Shown: positions 23,793-32,687, numbered from the stretch's first letter. The stretch: 64,000 bases of DNA from an uncultured Oscillospiraceae bacterium (GCA_910587285.1 CAJULM010000010.1:11953-75952), one strand, 5' to 3'. Numbers and translations are program-made. Notes: generated from the letters alone by a model not told the origin.

Positions 23793-24799
23793 AAACAGCG
23801 GTGATCGGCAGCGGCGCATGGGGTACCGCCCTGGCGCTGGCGCTGCTGGAGAACGGAAACGAGGTCGCGCTGTGGAGCTACAGCGGGGAGGAGAGCGCCC
23901 GGCTGCGGGAAACGGGGGAGAACCCCATGCTGCGGGGCGTGGCGCTGCCGGAGGAGCTGGTGCTCACCACTGAATTGGACTGCGTGAAGGGCTGCGGCGC
24001 GGTGGTGCTGGCCACGCCCTCCTTCGCCGTGCGTGGCACCGCGCGGCAGCTGCGGGAGCGGCTGGAGCCGGGAGCAGTGGTGATTTTGGTGTCCAAGGGC
24101 ATCGAAAAGGACAGCTGCCTGCTGCTCCATCAGGTGGCGGCGGAGGAGATCGGTGGGGAGCACCCGGTGGCGGTGCTGTCCGGGCCGTCCCACGCCGAGG
24201 AGGTGGGCCGGGGCGTGCCCACAGGGGTGGTGGTGGCCTGTGAGGACCGGACCGCCGCCCTGCTGGTCCAGGATTTGTTTATGAGCCGCTGCCTGCGCAT
24301 CTACACCTCGCCGGACATCGTCGGAGTGGAGATCGGCGCGGCGCTGAAGAACGTCATCGCCCTGTGCGCGGGGTGCTGTGACGGCATGGGCTGCGGCGAC
24401 AACACCAAGGCCATGCTCATGACTCGGGGGCTGACGGAAATCGCCCGCTTGGGGGTGGCTTTGGGGGCGAAGAAGGAGACCTTCGCGGGGCTGGCTGGGG
24501 TGGGCGACCTCATTGTCACCTGTACCTCCATGCACTCCCGCAACCGGCGGGCAGGTATCCTCATCGGCCAAGGCAAAACCGCCCAGCAGGCCATTGCGGA
24601 GTTGGGCGGCGCGGTGGTGGAGGGCTATTACGCCGCAGCCAGCGCCAAGCGTCTGGCCGACCGGGCGGGAGTGGAAATGCCCATCACCCAAGGCGCCTAT
24701 GAGGTGCTCTATGAGGGGGCGGACCCCCGAAAGGTGCTGAAGCAGCTGATGGACCGGGAGCGCCGGGACGAGCTAGAGACAGAGCAGAGCTGGATTTAA
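23789..24799 (+). CDS. gpsA: Glycerol-3-phosphate dehydrogenase [NAD(P)+]
   Basis: GpsA makes sn-glycerol-3-phosphate from dihydroxyacetone phosphate. The 336 residues show VIGSGAWGTALALALLENGN for the cofactor, VLSGPSHAEEV, and the catalytic-lysine region GAALKNVIALCAG, then MGCGDNTKAMLMTRGLTEI. It ends the der-plsY-gpsA operon, translationally coupled to plsY. Confidence 0.97.
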   Translation: MKTAVIGSGAWGTALALALLENGNEVALWSYSGEESARLRETGENPMLRGVALPEELVLTTELDCVKGCGAVVLATPSFAVRGTARQLRERLEPGAVVILVSKGIEKDSCLLLHQVAAEEIGGEHPVAVLSGPSHAEEVGRGVPTGVVVACEDRTAALLVQDLFMSRCLRIYTSPDIVGVEIGAALKNVIALCAGCCDGMGCGDNTKAMLMTRGLTEIARLGVALGAKKETFAGLAGVGDLIVTCTSMHSRNRRAGILIGQGKTAQQAIAELGGAVVEGYYAAASAKRLADRAGVEMPITQGAYEVLYEGADPRKVLKQLMDRERRDELETEQSWI

Positions 24800-24807
24800 A
24801 AACGAAC

Positions 24808-24837
24808 GAGCGGCCATTCCCTTGGGAATGGCCGCTC
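24808..24837. terminator. Bidirectional terminator after gpsA
   Basis: GAGCGGCCATTCCC and GGGAATGGCCGCTC form a 14-base perfect stem, followed by TGATTTT on the plus strand and TTCGTTTTT on the minus strand. It separates gpsA from the converging SLH gene. Confidence 0.85.
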
Positions 24838-24842
24838 TGATT

Positions 24843-26483
24843 TTAGTTCAGGCGCAGGTTGGGGGAGACTGCCCGGCTGAGCATGGCCGCCGCCTCGCAG
24901 CGCAGCACCGTGCCCTCCGGGTCAAACAGGCCGTTTTCCTTGCCGGTGATGACGCCGGCTCGGGCCAGGGCCATGACGGCGTCATACACCCGGCCAGGGG
25001 TAATCTCATTGATATCGGGGAAGGAGATCTCGGGGTTGACCGCCTTCAACGCCTCCCCCGGCAGAGCGCAGGACAGCAGCCAGGCCAGCTGGGCGCGGGT
25101 GGCGGGCAGGTGAAAGTTCCCGGTCAAGTCGCCGTACAGCATCTGCCCCTCCGTGGCGTAGTCCACATAGGGTTGATACCACGCCTGCCCGGCCTGGGCG
25201 GTGAAATCATGGCCCTCATCATAGTAGATATCCCGCATCCGGGCGGCGATGGTGATGGCCTCCGCCACGGTGATGCTGCCGCGGGGGGCGAAAGCGGTGC
25301 CGGACTGGCCTTCCATCAGCCCCAGCTCATAGGCGGCTTTCACATTGTCCTCAAACCAGTCGCCGGATTTCACATCGGAGAATTGGCCGCTTTGATAGGT
25401 CTGGACGGGGCTGAAGTTGGTCAGGCCGATGTTGGCCCCGGCGGAGAGGTGGAAGCCGCCGCCCAGCTCGGTCTGCTGGCTTGGGAAGTCCTCCTCCTCC
25501 CTGGGAGAGAGCTTCCACAGGCTGCCGTCACGCTGGATGGCCAGAATGTCCCGTTCCCCCTGGGTGGCATAGGCCACATTCTGAAGAATCGGTTGGAAGT
25601 CGCCCTTTGCATTCGGATTCTCCCAGCCGGGGCGGCCGGGGATGAAGTCCTCCACGTAATACCACAGCGCGCCGCCCTCCATAATGGCCAGCTTGGCCCG
25701 CAGCCAGGTGATGTTGCCCAGGGAGAACTTGGTTTGCAGCCGCTCTATGGCCCCGGTCTCGCTGTTCACGTCCCAGTGGTAGACGTTGCCCTGTTCCGTC
25801 AGGGCCAGGTTGGCCCAGGATACCTGGACCACGCCCTCCTCCAAATCGGACAGTCTTCGGGGCGGCTGGTCGTCTGTCCCGGTCATCCGCCAGCCCCACA
25901 GCTCGTGGTCGGCGGTGACGGCGTAGTGGAGGTCCGTCCAGATCACGTTGTCCATAATCTGGACCAGGTAGTTGCCGGTTTTGTGCAGCCAGGGTGCGCC
26001 GAAGCTGCCCCAGCCGTTGACCCATAGGGTGCCGTCCTGCTTCAAAATCACGCTGTGGAACTGGTCCATGGCGGCCATGGCCACGTTATCCATGATTTTC
26101 ACGGGCTTCATCTCGTCCCGCTCCCACTGGTAGTCCACGCCGGGGACGGTGTCGTTGAACTGGGAGGTGTTGAAGGCCCACAGCCCGCCGTCGTTGTCGA
26201 TGGCCAGGGTGGCGCCCCGGCCGCTGGTGTACACCGCCGCCGCATTTGTCATCAGCTCCCGGGCCTGCTCGAAGGGGACGGTTTCCTCAAATCCGCCGAA
26301 CTCTTGGCTGCCCCAGGTGATAAGCGTGCCGTCGGAACGGATGGCGTAGTAATCCTGCCAGCCCACGGCCAGAGGGGATTTGGCGACAGGCACCTCCAGG
26401 GGAGCTTTGGCAGCCGCGGCGGGGAGGGCGCACAGCGTGGCGAAAAGGGCGAGGGCACACAGGATGGGCATGGTTTTTTTCAT
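24843..26483 (-). CDS. RCC1-like repeat protein with SLH domains, exported
   Basis: A 546-residue surface protein. MKKTMPILCALALFATLCALPAAAAK is a signal peptide; GGAGG lies nine bases before ATG 26483, preferred over an in-frame ATG 21 bases earlier. Residues about 35-350 hold repeated units of the form (SDGTLITWG, NDGGLWAFN, QDGTLWVNGWG, ADHELWGW, QDGSLWKL) characteristic of RCC1/beta-propeller repeats. The C-terminal third carries SLH motifs (FSDVKSGDWFEDNVKAAYELGLMEG; YDAVMALARAGVITGKENG) that bind wall polymers. Function beyond wall anchoring is unknown. Confidence 0.85.
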   Translation of the reverse strand: MKKTMPILCALALFATLCALPAAAAKAPLEVPVAKSPLAVGWQDYYAIRSDGTLITWGSQEFGGFEETVPFEQARELMTNAAAVYTSGRGATLAIDNDGGLWAFNTSQFNDTVPGVDYQWERDEMKPVKIMDNVAMAAMDQFHSVILKQDGTLWVNGWGSFGAPWLHKTGNYLVQIMDNVIWTDLHYAVTADHELWGWRMTGTDDQPPRRLSDLEEGVVQVSWANLALTEQGNVYHWDVNSETGAIERLQTKFSLGNITWLRAKLAIMEGGALWYYVEDFIPGRPGWENPNAKGDFQPILQNVAYATQGERDILAIQRDGSLWKLSPREEEDFPSQQTELGGGFHLSAGANIGLTNFSPVQTYQSGQFSDVKSGDWFEDNVKAAYELGLMEGQSGTAFAPRGSITVAEAITIAARMRDIYYDEGHDFTAQAGQAWYQPYVDYATEGQMLYGDLTGNFHLPATRAQLAWLLSCALPGEALKAVNPEISFPDINEITPGRVYDAVMALARAGVITGKENGLFDPEGTVLRCEAAAMLSRAVSPNLRLN

Positions 26484-26537
26484 AAAAGGATGCCTCCATT
26501 TCACCGGCGGGCCGCCGGTCTATTGTAATCATACACC

Positions 26538-26566
26538 AGTCTATCATAATAGATTTCCAATGTCAA
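26538..26566 (-). promoter_or_regulatory. Promoter of the RCC1/SLH gene
   Basis: On the minus strand TTGACA (26566-26561), 17 bases, TAGACT (26543-26538), extended by TGA. It lies between the CmpB-type gene and the SLH gene. Confidence 0.65.
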
Positions 26567-26575
26567 GAGGCGAAG

Positions 26576-27874
26576 CTATTCTGTGACGATCATGTTGGGC
26601 CAGCGCTTTTCCATGGATTCGTCGTCGTACTGCCGGTCGATAAACTCCTCCAGGCGGTTGGCGGGCTCGGGATAGTCGGGCCGGGCGCTGTAGCGCAGCA
26701 TGGCGGCACTGGTGAGGAAGGCGTTACACCCCATGACGAACACCACCACCCAGGTCAGGACTTTTCCCGCCAGGGGTGGAACCGACTCGATTCCCTTGGA
26801 CATGGGCGGGTAGATGACTTTGATCCAAAGCACCGCCAGCACGCCCCAGAAGAAGCAGAACAGCACGTTGGTGCGTCCGCCGATGTTCAGCGGCATATCG
26901 CTGTAATCCCAGAACACTGTGCCGAACACCAGCTCGGTGAACACGCTGCATATGTACTCATAGGCTCCGCCGACGATGAAGCCGGCGGCAAACACATAGC
27001 GGTCGCTTTTCTCCGCCAGCCCCTGGAGCGTTACGGTGAGCACCACCGCCCCCAGCCCCCACACAAAGCTGAAGGGGCCGTAGAGGACGCTGGAGCGGTT
27101 CATCCATTGGCCGTCCACCAGCCCACACCAGAACGTCTCAATGATATCCCCCAGCAGAGCGGAGATGAGGAAGACCCACACCAGCTTGTCCCAGCACAGG
27201 CCCTTGGCAAACGTATAAGCGCCTTGTTCCGATCCGCCGGTTCGCTGCATTCCCGGGTAAGCTTTTTGCAGGCGCTTCCACACGGCGCTGTAAATGTGGG
27301 CGGCCAGCTTTCCCTGGCCGCTGCCCGCCAGGCGCTGGTCGTACCGGGAGGCGTCCCCGGTGCGCACGGCGTAGAACACGGCGGCGAAGTCCAGCCCGAT
27401 CAGCGCAAAGGAGATGGCGGTTACGATTTGCCAGACCAATTCAGGCACCAGCAGCACCCCTGCCATCAGCACGGGATGGATGATGAGATAGGTGAGGTAG
27501 TATACGCCGGCCACCAGGGCGGAAGACAAGAGCCCCTTGCCCGTGCCGGACAGCAGGCGGCTGCGCTCCTGGTTCCACTTGATTTTGGGGCCCACACGCT
27601 GGAAAAAGTGGTCGCCGATGCGTTCCACCACAGCGGATACCACCATGACGGCAAGGAAGGACAGGGCGTGGTGGCCCGTCAAGGAGGGGAGCACCAAAAT
27701 CAGCAGCACAAAGGTAAAGCCGTAGGACAGGACCAGCGGAAGGGCCACCACCCCTCGGTTGCAGAATTTCCGCCGGGTGACGGCGTAATATCCGGCCTCC
27801 GCCGCCCACCCCAGGAAGGAGTAGACCAGCAGGTACAGGCCCAGTTCATACAGGGAATGCATAAGCTTGCTCAC
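26576..27874 (-). CDS. Duplicated CmpB-type (PF06541) membrane protein
   Basis: A 432-residue polytopic protein of the family annotated as putative ABC-transporter type IV (CmpB). The characteristic segment appears twice: LYLLVYSFLGWAAEAGYYAV at about residues 13-32 and VWVFLISALLGDIIETFWCG at about 232-251, each followed by a YGP/LPLVLSYGF-like turn and further spans. This indicates an internal duplication. The start is GTG 27874 with AAAGG close upstream; ATG 27862 is an alternative. No ATPase partner is adjacent. It follows the TetR gene by 35 bases and is probably controlled by it. Confidence 0.75.
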   Translation of the reverse strand: MSKLMHSLYELGLYLLVYSFLGWAAEAGYYAVTRRKFCNRGVVALPLVLSYGFTFVLLILVLPSLTGHHALSFLAVMVVSAVVERIGDHFFQRVGPKIKWNQERSRLLSGTGKGLLSSALVAGVYYLTYLIIHPVLMAGVLLVPELVWQIVTAISFALIGLDFAAVFYAVRTGDASRYDQRLAGSGQGKLAAHIYSAVWKRLQKAYPGMQRTGGSEQGAYTFAKGLCWDKLVWVFLISALLGDIIETFWCGLVDGQWMNRSSVLYGPFSFVWGLGAVVLTVTLQGLAEKSDRYVFAAGFIVGGAYEYICSVFTELVFGTVFWDYSDMPLNIGGRTNVLFCFFWGVLAVLWIKVIYPPMSKGIESVPPLAGKVLTWVVVFVMGCNAFLTSAAMLRYSARPDYPEPANRLEEFIDRQYDDESMEKRWPNMIVTE

Positions 27875-27909
27875 AGCCTTTCTTGATATTTATACGGAAG
27901 GTTCGGGGG

Positions 27910-28398
27910 TTACGTGACCTGATTGGCCAGCAGCGCCGCCATCTCCTCCGGGGATTCCTGCATTCCCCGGGCCACCCACTCCGCAATCCAGCCGTAGATT
28001 CCATGGGCGAGAAAGGCGGTGGCATAGGCCATATGATTGGAGAATTCCGGGCGGGGGCCCATGTGGGCCAGCAGCACATTCTTGAATAGGCTGAACAGGC
28101 CGCGCCGGTGCAGAAGGAGGTAGAATGGGCCGTTTTGGGCCATGTAGGCGAACAGGCCGGCGGCGTTATCCTGAGAGGGAGCGCGCTGCCGCTCCCACTC
28201 CTCATACGTGGCGTTCATATAGTCCTGGAGAATGTCCTCTTTTTCGTGGAAGCTGCGGTAAAAGGATACCCGGTGGACCCCGGCGGCGCAGGCGATCTCG
28301 CTGACGGAGATGTCCCGCAGTTCCTTTTCTTTCAGCAGCTCCAGCAGGGCGGCGGTGAGCTGCCGCTTCACATAGGTGTTTCGTTCTGCGTTATTCAT
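27910..28398 (-). CDS. TetR/AcrR family regulator
   Basis: A 162-residue DNA-binding regulator. The N-terminal helix-turn-helix reads ISVSEIACAAGVHRVSFYRSFHEKEDIL, typical of TetR proteins. The C-terminal part is helical and aromatic-rich, with a likely ligand pocket. The start ATG 28398 (MNNAERNTYVKRQL) is preferred because AAAGGGGGG lies 11 bases upstream; an ATG 48 bases earlier lacks a site. A minus-strand promoter at 28481-28509 carries a dyad in its spacer, suggesting self-repression. The downstream membrane gene is the probable target. Confidence 0.85.
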   Translation of the reverse strand: MNNAERNTYVKRQLTAALLELLKEKELRDISVSEIACAAGVHRVSFYRSFHEKEDILQDYMNATYEEWERQRAPSQDNAAGLFAYMAQNGPFYLLLHRRGLFSLFKNVLLAHMGPRPEFSNHMAYATAFLAHGIYGWIAEWVARGMQESPEEMAALLANQVT

Positions 28399-28480
28399 GC
28401 CGCTATAGTCCCCCCCTTTGTGGAATTTTTTCGATTTGCTTGACATATCTGCACAGGAATGCTACACTTGGCGCATCTTG

Positions 28481-28509
28481 ATATTACAACTGTTGCAGCG
28501 GAAAGTCAA
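28481..28509 (-). promoter_or_regulatory. Promoter of the TetR gene
   Basis: On the minus strand TTGACT (28509-28504), 17 bases, TAATAT (28486-28481). The spacer contains a candidate operator. Confidence 0.72.
28485..28497. promoter_or_regulatory. Candidate TetR operator
   Basis: TACAAC-T-GTTGCA, an inverted repeat with one mismatch, placed between -35 and -10 of the tetR promoter. The position suits autorepression; the assignment to this TetR is inference. Confidence 0.4.
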
Positions 28510-28524
28510 GGGAAAATGGAATGA

Positions 28525-28560
28525 GGAGCGGGGCGTTGGGGAGAGCGCCCCGCTCCTTTT
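28525..28560 (+). terminator. Orphan terminator-like hairpin
   Basis: GGAGCGGGGCG (28525-28535) pairs with CGCCCCGCTCC (28546-28556), followed by TTTT. There is no plus-strand gene upstream, so it may end an unseen short RNA or antisense transcription from the TetR region. Confidence 0.45.
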
Positions 28561-28612
28561 ACCATGGCCGCAGCGCTGAGAGCGCCGGGAGGAGAGGAAC
28601 CCTTCGGCGGTA

Positions 28613-28642
28613 TTGACACTAAAATGAAGGAAATGGTATAAT
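28613..28642 (+). promoter_or_regulatory. Promoter of the histidine kinase/binding protein operon
   Basis: TTGACA (28613-28618), 18-base spacer, TATAAT (28637-28642), with TGG extended -10. Confidence 0.78.
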
Positions 28643-28749
28643 TGAAATAAACTTGTGAACGGACCCCGTTCAGCGGGTGACGGCAGGGCCCGTTCTACCA
28701 CAGGCGGCCTGGAGCTGTCCTGGCCAGGGAGCGGAATGGAGATCGGAAC

Positions 28750-31326
28750 ATGAAAGAAAAGCCGAACAAACTGGAACAGCGGAGAGGTTTTTCTCTGCTT
28801 CTCTCTATTTTATTGGTCTTTTGCGTTTTTGGCACAGTGGTATATGCGATAGCGAGAAAGACCACGGAGGAGATGTCCTCTGCGGCCATTCAAAACCTGA
28901 GCGAGAGTTTGGATCTGCTCCAGTGCACCATTGAGGCCATCCTGAACAACGAAGCGGAGTTTCAGCGGCTGGTTGCTCAGGAGGTGGCGCGGGCGGAGGA
29001 CCCGGAGGCGTTTATCCTCGCCTACGAGAAAAATAGGACGATGGCGAAGCTGTCGCTGATTCGCGCGGGGGAGACGCAGGGAGTGTCCAACGTCGGCGAG
29101 GTGTTCACGGAGGAGGGGCTGGACTTTTCCGAAAACGGAGCTGTGGGAGGCTTGGCTATTTCCCAGTCTTATCTGAACTATATGGGCACCTGGGCGTATA
29201 CCATGAAGTGTCCGGTGGTGCGGGACGGGCAGGAGCTCGGAACGCTCTATGTGGAATATGTCTATGATACCATCGACCGCTCCCTTCCTGCGGAGGGTTT
29301 TTATAATAAGCAGGCGTCCCTTTACATCATGGACGCAGAGAGTGAGCGGTTTGTTTTAAAGCCCAAGGGGATGGGGCAGCGCAGCGCCGGCCATTTGAAT
29401 CTGGACGACTTCTACCGGGCGAACAGCGTGAGCGACCCGGGAATCCAAGCGGAGGTGGCCCAGTGCCTGGACAGCGGGCAGAACATCCTGTTTTACCACG
29501 ATATCCGAGGAGTAAACGCCCTCAATTATATGTGGTCGGTAAACAATGGAACCATTTTCTTAGTGGGCTATGTGCCGGTTGAAGCCATCCAGCAGGAGGG
29601 CCGGACGGTGAATCAGAACATCGCAGTGGTGGTGGCGGTCATGCTGGCTGCGTTTTTCCTGTGTGTTCTGCTGTATTATTTCAACTGGAGGCAGCAGGAG
29701 CAGGTGAGAAAGGAGCGGGAGGAGGAGCGTAGGCTCCACAGCCAGCAGCTGGCCGAGGCGCTCCAGGCCGCCCAGATTGCCAGCACCTCTAAAACCACGT
29801 TTCTGTCCAATATGTCCCACGATATCCGCACGCCCATGAACGCGGTGCTGGGCTTCACCACTCTGCTGGCCAAGGAGACGGAAAACCCGGCCAAGGTGCG
29901 GGAGTACACCGGCAAAATCATGGCCTCCGGCCAGCACCTGCTCAGCCTCATCAACGACATCCTGGACGTGTCCAAAATTGAGAGCGGCAAGGTGGTGCTC
30001 ACCTACGATGAGTTCGCCCTCAACGACGTGGTCTCCTCTGTGGAGGCGATCATTCAGCCCATGGCCAGGGCCAAGCGGCAGGAGTTCCACGTGGAGGTGA
30101 CGGGCATCCGCCATGAGTATTTGGTGGGAGATGAGACCCGGCTCAACCAAATCTTGATTAACCTGCTGTCCAATGCCGTGAAGTATACGCCGGAGGACGG
30201 GCACATTTGGCTGCGCATCATTGGACTCAAGCAGCGCTCCAGCCAGTATGAGCACATCCGCATCGAGGTGGAGGACGACGGCTACGGCATGACGCCGGAG
30301 TATCTGGAAACCATCTTCGACGCCTTCACCCGAGCGGAAAACAGCACCACCAACAAGGTGCAGGGCACCGGGCTGGGCATGGCCATCACCAAGAGCATAG
30401 TGGAGCTGATGAGCGGGACCATCGACGTGTCCAGCCAAGTGGACAAGGGCTCCATCTTCCGGGTGGAGCTGGAGCTGCGCGTTCAGGAGGGACAGATGGA
30501 CCGGCAGTTCTGGCAGGACCGGGGCATCTCCCGCATTCTGGCGGTGGAGGGAAACGCGGAGAACGGAGAGAGCATCCAGACGCTCATGGAGGATACGGGT
30601 ATCCAGGTGAACGTGGCCGCCGGGCTGGAGGAGGCGTTGAGCTGGATCAGCGGCGGCGGAACCTATCAGCTGGTTTTGCTGGACTGGGAGGCTGTGGGCC
30701 CGGACGCAGGTTTTTCGGCGGCCGGCGCGCTGCGCCAAGCGCTGCCGGAAGAAGTTCCGCTGCTGCTTCTGGGGGAGTATGACGCCCAGGGGATGGAAGG
30801 TGCGCTGGAGCTGGGGCGCACGGAGATGCTGACAAAGCCGTTTTTTGTCTCCGCCTTTCGGGAAAAGGTGAAGGAGCTGTGGGCGGGCGAGACGCCGGAC
30901 AGCCGGGAGTGCGAACAAAGCAGCGGTCTGGAGGGGCTGCATTTCCTCGCAGCGGAGGACAACGAGATTAACGCCGAAATTTTGGCGGAGCTTCTGAGTT
31001 TGGAGGGAGCCTCCTGCGAGATTGTGGAAAACGGCCGCCTGGCGGTGGAGCGCTTCCAGCAATCTGAGCCAGGGGAGTTCCACGGGATTCTGATGGACGT
31101 TCAAATGCCGGTGATGAACGGTCACGACGCCGCCCGTGCCATCCGCGCCCTGGACCGGGAGGATGCCGGGCGCATCCCCATCATCGCCATGACGGCAAAC
31201 GCGTTTGCCGAGGATGAAAAGGCGGCGCTGGACGCGGGGATGAACGCTCATGTGGCCAAGCCGCTGGACGTGGAGCTGCTGAAAAAGGCGGTCAAACAAT
31301 GTGGAATGGAGAAGGAGCATTTATGA
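28750..31326 (+). CDS. Hybrid sensor histidine kinase with two receiver domains
   Basis: An 858-residue membrane kinase. One span at about 13-35 and another at about 290-312 enclose a 250-residue external sensor domain (dCache/PAS-like in size). The kinase core follows: HisKA with SNMSHDIRTP (His357), the ATPase domain with N box LINLLSNAVKYTPEDG, DDGYGMTPE and GTGLGMAI. Then come two receivers: the first (about 594-710) is weak around LVLLDWEAVGPDA and may be degenerate; the second has GILMDVQMPVMNG with the acceptor Asp and a conserved KP near the end. It overlaps the binding-protein gene by four bases, so ligand delivery by that protein to the sensor domain is likely. No output regulator is encoded nearby. 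Confidence 0.9.
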   Translation: MKEKPNKLEQRRGFSLLLSILLVFCVFGTVVYAIARKTTEEMSSAAIQNLSESLDLLQCTIEAILNNEAEFQRLVAQEVARAEDPEAFILAYEKNRTMAKLSLIRAGETQGVSNVGEVFTEEGLDFSENGAVGGLAISQSYLNYMGTWAYTMKCPVVRDGQELGTLYVEYVYDTIDRSLPAEGFYNKQASLYIMDAESERFVLKPKGMGQRSAGHLNLDDFYRANSVSDPGIQAEVAQCLDSGQNILFYHDIRGVNALNYMWSVNNGTIFLVGYVPVEAIQQEGRTVNQNIAVVVAVMLAAFFLCVLLYYFNWRQQEQVRKEREEERRLHSQQLAEALQAAQIASTSKTTFLSNMSHDIRTPMNAVLGFTTLLAKETENPAKVREYTGKIMASGQHLLSLINDILDVSKIESGKVVLTYDEFALNDVVSSVEAIIQPMARAKRQEFHVEVTGIRHEYLVGDETRLNQILINLLSNAVKYTPEDGHIWLRIIGLKQRSSQYEHIRIEVEDDGYGMTPEYLETIFDAFTRAENSTTNKVQGTGLGMAITKSIVELMSGTIDVSSQVDKGSIFRVELELRVQEGQMDRQFWQDRGISRILAVEGNAENGESIQTLMEDTGIQVNVAAGLEEALSWISGGGTYQLVLLDWEAVGPDAGFSAAGALRQALPEEVPLLLLGEYDAQGMEGALELGRTEMLTKPFFVSAFREKVKELWAGETPDSRECEQSSGLEGLHFLAAEDNEINAEILAELLSLEGASCEIVENGRLAVERFQQSEPGEFHGILMDVQMPVMNGHDAARAIRALDREDAGRIPIIAMTANAFAEDEKAALDAGMNAHVAKPLDVELLKKAVKQCGMEKEHL

Positions 31327-32642
31327 GCGATTGTGCTGAAAAAAGAATCCGCAGGCGGGCGGCCGCCTGCTTGGCGGGCGCCCTGCTGCTGGCGTTGGCC
31401 GGCTGCGGGGATGGAGGCAAGGACCAAAACCTGATGCCGTCGAAGGAAGTGGGCGAGCGGGTGGTGAACTTTTTCAGCCCCATGGAGAAAGCTGACCCCA
31501 ACGCTGAAAATGTGGCGCGAACCGCCTCGGACCTGACCATCGCCATGGCGGAGAAGGCCCTGGGGGTGACGGTGTACTATACGACCTATACGGCGGAGGA
31601 CTACCAGGACAGAACCTATGACGACGTGACCATGGATCGGGCGCGCAATGATATGGACGATCTGTATCTGCTCAATCCGGACACCGTTATGGCTCTGGGG
31701 GCGGAGGGAAAGCTGATGGACCTGTCGGGGCTGGACAGCGCCAAAAACCTGCGGGATATCATTCGCGTCGCCAACACGGTGGACGGCAAGCTGGTGGCCA
31801 TCCCTCAGGAGGTGGTGGCTTACGGCCTGTTTGTCAATATGGAGCTGTTCCAGCAGTACGGTTTGGACCTACCGGAGACACCGGAGGAATTTTTGGAGTG
31901 CTGCCGGGTGTTTCAGGAGAACGGGATTGAGACCCCGGTTGGGGCCAACCGCTGGTGGCTGGAGACCTTCGTATTCGCGCAGGCCTATGCTGATCTCTAC
32001 AACGGCGGGAATACCCAGGCGGAAATTGACGCCCTCAACAGCGGAGCGGCCAGGTACAGCGACTATATGCGCCCCGGATTTGAGTTTTTGCAGACGCTGA
32101 TTGACTGCGGCTATATCGACGCGGAGAAGGCCTTGGTCAGCGAGGCGATTGAAGGGGAGGGGGCGGACTTCCTGGCGGGGAAGACCCCCATTGTCATGGC
32201 CTATTGGGGAGCGGCCAACTCGGATACTGCCTATGGAAAAACGGACTTTGAGATGCAGGTCATCGGCTTTCCCAGCAGCCGGGGCCAGATGCCGGTCATG
32301 CCCATGACAGGGTATGCCGTGGGCGCCAACGCGGAGCACGCCGAGGACGCCATGCGTGTGCTTGATATCATTGTGTCCGACGAGGCGCTTCAAGTCTATT
32401 CGGAGACCAACCGGGTCATCTCGCCCTCGAAGAACGTGTCGGTGGACTGTGCTCCCGCGCTGAGGCCCCTCAACGACAGAATTGAGGAGGGGGTCTATGT
32501 TTTGGGTTCCAATGCGGGGATGAAGGTGGAGCAGTGGGGCAATACCTGCCGAATTGTGCGCCAGCTGCTGGGCGGGGCTACGGTGGACGAGTGCATGGCG
32601 GCGTTTGACCAGCTCCAAGATGCGGCGCTGGGGGATGCATAG
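31323..32642 (+). CDS. Extracellular solute-binding lipoprotein
   Basis: A 439-residue family 1 solute-binding protein. LAGALLLALAGC ends a lipoprotein signal with the lipidated Cys at residue 28 after a basic N-terminus. PQEVVAYGLFVNMELFQQYGLDLPETPEEFLECC and PMTGYAVGANAEHAEDAMRVLDIIVSDEALQVYSET are typical of sugar-type binding proteins. There is no permease or ATPase gene next to it. The translational overlap with the hybrid kinase suggests a role as its periplasmic-type sensor partner rather than in uptake. The ligand is unknown. Confidence 0.88.
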   Translation: MSDCAEKRIRRRAAACLAGALLLALAGCGDGGKDQNLMPSKEVGERVVNFFSPMEKADPNAENVARTASDLTIAMAEKALGVTVYYTTYTAEDYQDRTYDDVTMDRARNDMDDLYLLNPDTVMALGAEGKLMDLSGLDSAKNLRDIIRVANTVDGKLVAIPQEVVAYGLFVNMELFQQYGLDLPETPEEFLECCRVFQENGIETPVGANRWWLETFVFAQAYADLYNGGNTQAEIDALNSGAARYSDYMRPGFEFLQTLIDCGYIDAEKALVSEAIEGEGADFLAGKTPIVMAYWGAANSDTAYGKTDFEMQVIGFPSSRGQMPVMPMTGYAVGANAEHAEDAMRVLDIIVSDEALQVYSETNRVISPSKNVSVDCAPALRPLNDRIEEGVYVLGSNAGMKVEQWGNTCRIVRQLLGGATVDECMAAFDQLQDAALGDA

Positions 32643-32660
32643 GGCCGCTGCGGATGGGAG

Positions 32661-32687
32661 GCACCCCGCTTGCGCGGGGTGTCTTTT
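32661..32687 (+). terminator. Terminator after the binding-protein gene
   Basis: CACCCCGC, loop TTGC, GCGGGGTG, then TCTTTT. It separates the kinase operon from the amidohydrolase gene. Confidence 0.75.

Larger units (their letters stand above)
28399..28749. other. Intergenic control region between TetR and the histidine kinase
   Basis: No gene is seen in these 350 bases. They hold the TetR promoter (28481-28509) with its dyad, an orphan hairpin (28525-28556) followed by TTTT on the plus strand, and the histidine kinase promoter (28613-28642). The kinase leader is about 100 bases long. Confidence 0.7.

Noticed and set aside
28399..28446. N-terminal extension of the TetR regulator from ATG 28446
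   Set aside because: No ribosome binding site precedes it, while AAAGGGGGG is well placed before ATG 28398 and TetR proteins usually begin close to the helix-turn-helix.
29560..31320. 586-codon open frame on the minus strand opposite the histidine kinase
   Set aside because: It is the antisense shadow of a clear HisKA/HATPase/receiver protein; the composition is Leu/His/Gln-rich without domains.
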